Source: Nemertoderma westbladi (Eukaryota; Xenacoelomorpha; Nemertodermatida; Nemertodermatidae). Taken from it: DNA of 64,000 nt. A program made the position numbers and the translations under genes. Numbering within the stretch: the stretch's first letter is position 1; the number at the start of each line of letters is the position of its first letter. Of this stretch, positions 58,565-64,000 are shown piece by piece. The DNA lies in contig JAUCBJ010007162.1 of the NCBI GenBank assembly GCA_032718475.1, forward strand, positions 92,806 to 156,805, written 5' to 3'. The notes below the pieces were generated by a model that was not told where the DNA came from, ran no database searches, and saw nothing but the letters and a program-made list of their open reading frames with translations.

Positions 58565-61500
58565 TTACTAACTTACATCCTTGTAACCTCTGTAGTCCAT
58601 ATGGGTTGTAACCTCTTTACTAACTTACATCCTTGTAACCTCTGTAGTCCGTATGGGTTGTAACCTCTTTACTAACTTACATTCTAGTAACCTCTGTAGT
58701 CCATATGGGTTGTAACCTCTTTACTAACTTACATCCTTGTAACCTCTGTAGTCCATATGGGTTGTAACCTCTTTACTAACTTACATCCTTGTAACCTCTG
58801 TAGTCAATATGGGTTGTAACCTCTTTACTAACTTACATCCTTGTAACCTCTGTAGTCAATATGGGTTGTAACCTCTTTACTAACTTACATTCTAGTAACC
58901 TCTGTAGTCCATATGGGTTGTAACCTCTTTATTAACTTACATTCTTGTAACCTCTGTAGTCCATATGGGTTGTAACCTCTTTACTAACTTACATTCTTGT
59001 AACCTCTGTAGTCCATATGGGTTGTAACCTCTTTACTAACTTACATCCTTGTAACCTCTGTAGTCAATATGGGTTGTAACCTCTTTACTAACTTACATCC
59101 TTGTAACCTCTGTAGTCAATATGGGTTGTAACCTCTTTACTAACTTACATTCTAGTAACCTCTGTAGTCCATATGGGTTGTAACCTCTTTATTAACTTAC
59201 ATTCTTGTAACCTCTGTAGTCCGTATGGGTTGTAACCTCTTTACTAACTTACATTCTAGTAACCTCTGTAGTCCATATGGGTTGTAACCTCTTTACTAAC
59301 TTACAATCTTGTAACCTCTGTAGTCCATATGGGTTGTAACCTCTTTACTAACTTACATTCTTGTAACCTCTTTACTAACTTACAATCTTGTAACCTCTTT
59401 ATTAACTTACAATCTTGTAACCTCTTAATTAACTTACAATCTTGTAACCTCTTTACCAACTTACATCCTTGTAACCTCTGTAGTCAATATGGGTTGTAAC
59501 CTCTTTACTAACTTACAATCTTGTAACCTCTTTATTAACTTACAATCCTGTAACCTCTTTACTAACTTACTATCTTGTAACCTCTTTACTAACTTACATC
59601 CTTGTAACCTCTGTAGTCCATATGGGTTGTAACCTCTTTACTAACTTACATCCTTGTAACCTCTGTAGCCCGTTTGGGTTGTAACCTCTTTATTAACTTA
59701 CATTCTTGTAACCTCTGTAGTCCATATGGGTTGTAACCTCTTTACTAACTTACATTCTAGTAACCTCTGTAGTCCATATGGGTTGTAACCTCTTTACTAA
59801 CTTACATCCTTGTAACCTCTGTAGTCCATATGGGTTGTAACCTCTTTACTAACTTACATCCTTGTAACCTCTGTAGTCCATATGGGTTGTAACCTCTTTA
59901 CTAACTTACATTCTAGTAACCTCTGCAGTCCATATGGGTTGTAACCTCTTTACTAACTTACATCCTTGTAACCTCTGTAGTCCGTATGGGTTGTAACCTC
60001 TTTACTAACTTACATTCTTGTAACCTCTTTATTAACTTACAATCTTGTAACCTCTTTACCAACTTACATCCTTGTAACCTCTGTAGTCAATATGGGTTGT
60101 AACCTCTTTACTAACTTACAATCTTGTAACCTCTTTATTAACTTACAATCTTGTAACCTCTTTACTAACTTACTATCTTGTAACCTCTTTACTAACTTAC
60201 ATCCTTGTAACTTCTGTAGTCCATATGGGTTGTAACCTCTTTACTAACTTACATCCTTGTAACCTCTGTAGCCCGTTTGGGTTGTAACCTCTTTATTAAC
60301 TTACATTCTTGTAACCTCTGTAGTCCATATGGGTTGTAACCTCTTTACTAACTTACATCCTTGTAACCTCTGTAGTCCATATGGGTTGTAACCTCTTTAC
60401 TAACTTACATCCTTGTAACCTCTGTAGTCCGTATGGGTTGTAACCTCTTTACTAACTTACATCCTTGTAACCTCTGTAGTCCATATGGGTTGTAACCTCT
60501 TTACTAACTTACATCCTTGTAACCTCTGTAGCCCGTTTGGGTTGTAACCTCTTTATTAACTTACATTCTTGTAACCTCTGTAGTCCATATGGGTTGTAAC
60601 CTCTTTACTAACTTACATCCTTGTAACCTCTGTAGTCCGTATGGGTTGTAACCTCTTTACTAACTTACATTCTTGTAACCTCTGTAGTCCATATGGGTTG
60701 TAACCTCTTTACTAACTTACATCCTTGTAACCTCTGTAGTCAATATGGGTTGTAACCTCTTTACTAACTTACATCCTTGTAACCTCTGTAGTCAATATGG
60801 GTTGTAACCTCTTTATTAACTTACATCCTTGTAACCTCTGTAGTCCATATGGGTTGTAACCTCTTTACTAACTTACATTCTAGTAACCTCTGTAGTCCAT
60901 ATGGGTTGTAACCTCTTTACTAACTTACATCCTTGTAACCTCTGTAGTCAATATGGGTTGTAACCTCTTTATTAACTTACATCCTTGTAACCTCTGTAGT
61001 CCATATGGGTTGTAACCTCTTTACTAACTTACATTCTAGTAACCTCTGTAGTCCATATGGGTTGTAACCTCTTTACTAACTTACATTCTTGTAACCTCTG
61101 TAGTCAATATGGGTTGTAACCTCTTTACTAACTTACATTCTTGTAACCTCTTTATTAACTTACAATCTTGTAACCTCTTTACTAACTTACATCCTTGTAA
61201 CCTCTGTAGTCCATATGGGTTGTAACCTCTTTACTAACTTACATTCTAGTAACCTCTGTAGTCCATATGGGTTGTAACCTCTTTACTAACTTACATCCTT
61301 GTAACCTCTGTAGTCAATATGGGTTGTAACCTCTTTACTAACTTACATTCTAGTAACCTCTGTAGTCCATATGGGTTGTAACCTCTTTATTAACTTACAT
61401 CCTTGTAACCTCTGTAGTCCATATGGGTTGTAACCTCTTTACTAACTTACATCCTTGTAACCTCTGTAGTCCGTATGGGTTGTAACCTCTTTACTAACTT

Positions 61501-64000
61501 ACATTCTTGTAACCTCTGTAGTCCATATGGGTTGTAACCTCTTTACTAACTTACATCCTTGTAACCTCTGTAGTCAATATGGGTTGTAACCTCTTTACTA
61601 ACTTACATTCTTGTAACCTCTGTAGTCCATATGGGTTGTAACCTCTTTACTAACTTACATCCTTGTAACCTCTGTAGTCAATATGGGTTGTAACCTCTTT
61701 ACTAACTTACATTCTTGTAACCTCTGTAGTCCATATGGGTTGTAACCTCTTTACTAACTTACATCCTTGTAACCTCTGTAGTCCATATGGGTTGTAACCT
61801 CTTTACTAACTTACATTCTTGTAACCTCTGTAGTCCATATGGGTTGTAACCTCTTTACTAACTTACATCCTTGTAACCTCTGTAGTCAATATGGGTTGTA
61901 ACCTCTTTACTAACTTACATCCTTGTAACCTCTGTAGTCAATATGGGTTGTAACCTCTTTACTAACTTACATTCTAGTAACCTCTGTAGTCCATATGGGT
62001 TGTAACCTCTTTACTAACTTACATCCTTGTAACCTCTGTAGTCCGTATGGGTTGTAACCTCTTTACTAACTTACATTCTTGTAACCTCTGTAGTCCATAT
62101 GGGTTGTAACCTCTTTACTAACTTACATCCTTGTAACCTCTGTAGTCAATATGGGTTGTAACCTCTTTACTAACTTACATCCTTGTAACCTCTGTAGTCA
62201 ATATGGGTTGTAACCTCTTTACTAACTTACATTCTTGTAACCTCTGTAGTCCATATGGGTTGTAACCTCTTTACTAACTTACATCCTTGTAACCTCTGTA
62301 GTCCGTATGGGTTGTAACCTCTTTACTAACTTACATTCTAGTAACCTCTGTAGTCCATATGGGTTGTAACCTCTTTACTAACTTACATCCTTGTAACCTC
62401 TGTAGTCCATATGGGTTGTAACCTCTTTACTAACTTACATCCTTGTAACCTCTGTAGTCCATATGGGTTGTAACCTCTTTACTAACTTACATCCTTGTAA
62501 CCTCTGTAGTCCGTATGGGTTGTAACCTCTTTACTAACTTACATTCTAGTAACCTCTGTAGTCCATATGGGTTGTAACCTCTTTACTAACTTACATCCTT
62601 GTAACCTCTGTAGTCCGTATGGGTTGTAACCTCTTTACTAACTTACATTCTTGTAACCTCTGTAGTCCATATGGGTTGTAACCTCTTTACTAACTTACAT
62701 CCTTGTAACCTCTGTAGTCCGTATGGGTTGTAACCTCTTTACTAACTTACATTCTAGTAACCTCTGTAGTCCATATGGGTTGTAACCTCTTTACTAACTT
62801 ACATCCTTGTAACCTCTGTAGTCCATATGGGTTGTAACCTCTTTACTAACTTACATCCTTGTAACCTCTGTAGTCCATATGGGTTGTAACCTCTTTACTA
62901 ACTTACATCCTTGTAACCTCTGTAGTCCGTATGGGTTGTAACCTCTTTATTAACTTACATTCTAGTAACCTCTGTAGTCCATATGGGTTGTAACCTCTTT
63001 ACTAACTTACATCCTTGTAACCTCTGTAGTCCATATGGGTTGTAACCTCTTTACTAACTTACATCCTTGTAACCTCTGTAGTCCATATGGGTTGTAACCT
63101 CTTTACTAACTTACATCCTTGTAACCTCTGTAGTCCGTATGGGTTGTAACCTCTTTATTAACTTACATTCTAGTAACCTCTGTAGTCCATATGGGTTGTA
63201 ACCTCTTTACTAACTTACATCCTTGTAACCTCTGTAGTCCGTATGGGTTGTAACCTCTTTATTAACTTACATTCTAGTAACCTCTGTAGTCCATATGGGT
63301 TGTAACCTCTTTACTAACTTACATCCTTGTAACCTCTGTAGTCCATATGGGTTGTAACCTCTTTAATAACTTACATCCTTGTAACCTCTGTAGTCCATAT
63401 GGGTTGTAACCTCTTTACTAACTTACATCCTTGTAACCTCTGTAGTCCGTATGGGTTGTAACCTCTTTACTAACTTACATTCTTGTAACCTCTGTAGTCC
63501 ATATGGGTTGTAACCTCTTTACTAACTTACATTCTTGTAACCTCTGTAGTCCATATGGGTTGTAACCTCTTTACTAACTTACATCCTTGTAACCTCTGTA
63601 GTCCATATGGGTTGTAACCTCTTTACTAACTTACATCCTTGTAACCTCTGTAGTCCATATGGGTTGTAACCTCTTTACTAACTTACATTCTAGTAACCTC
63701 TGTAGTCCATATGGGTTGTAACCTCTTTATTAACTTACATTCTTGTAACCTCTGTAGTCCGTATGGGTTGTAACCTCTTTACTAACTTACATTCTAGTAA
63801 CCTCTGTAGTCCATATGGGTTGTAACCTCTTTACTAACTTACAATCTTGTAACCTCTGTAGTCCATATGGGTTGTAACCTCTTTACTAACTTACATTCTT
63901 GTAACCTCTTTACTAACTTACAATCTTGTAACCTCTTTATTAACTTACAATCTTGTAACCTCTTTATTAACTTACAATCTTGTAACCTCTTTACCAACTT
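58565..64000. repeat. Satellite, block after the BEL element
   Basis: Continues the A/B array, mostly 52-bp dimers. Two variants are enriched here: CATTCTAGTAACC in the A-B junction and CAATATGGG in B. It runs off the right edge. Confidence 0.97.

Overview
This is a low-GC, repeat-dominated piece of an invertebrate metazoan genome. The evidence is a spliced gene with GT-AG introns, a BEL/Pao LTR retrotransposon, RTE/CR1-like non-LTR elements, a tRNA-derived SINE, MITEs and a very large satellite. I cannot name the species. There is no bacterial-type operon, CRISPR array or rRNA.

Host gene. On the minus strand I can assemble five 3'-terminal coding exons: 27740-27957, 27126-27291, 22755-22916, 19045-19171 and 11229-11416. 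Their phases join exactly (861 nt, 286 codons plus a TAG stop). The product is rich in Tyr/Pro modules of the kind seen in axonemal microtubule-binding (SAXO-like) proteins; the family call is tentative. The first exon visible here has no start codon, so the 5' part lies right of 64000. The whole satellite and the LTR element would then sit inside one intron of at least 36 kb.

Layout. 1-790: GAGCC pentamer satellite. 790-11228: AT-rich DNA with MITE-like repeats, two Helitron-like 3' ends and one uncertain 152-codon ORF. 11229-27957: the host gene exons, with introns filled by a SINE and a probable 3'-transduced copy of it (12160-15656), a LINE inserted into that copy, a TTAA foldback element, a degenerate second LINE family (19273-22650), a TGTC microsatellite inside a longer tandem repeat, and a LINE split by an 810-bp TIR element. 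28053-64000: a satellite of 27-bp and 25-bp monomers, interrupted by a LINE fragment (28869-29493) and by a 16.3-kb BEL/Pao element (42216-58564).

BEL/Pao element. It is nearly intact: two long LTRs that differ at about five positions plus one 219-bp indel, a TTACT target duplication, and one uninterrupted 2875-codon Gag-Pol ORF. Unusual features are a Pol III-type tRNA-like unit inside each LTR, three tandem hairpins in the leader, a GGAAGACTYGYGAGCC motif repeated eight times in different reading frames and in non-coding DNA, and a second gene downstream of pol that encodes three zinc knuckles where an envelope gene would sit in some relatives. These are the best candidates for something undescribed in this window.
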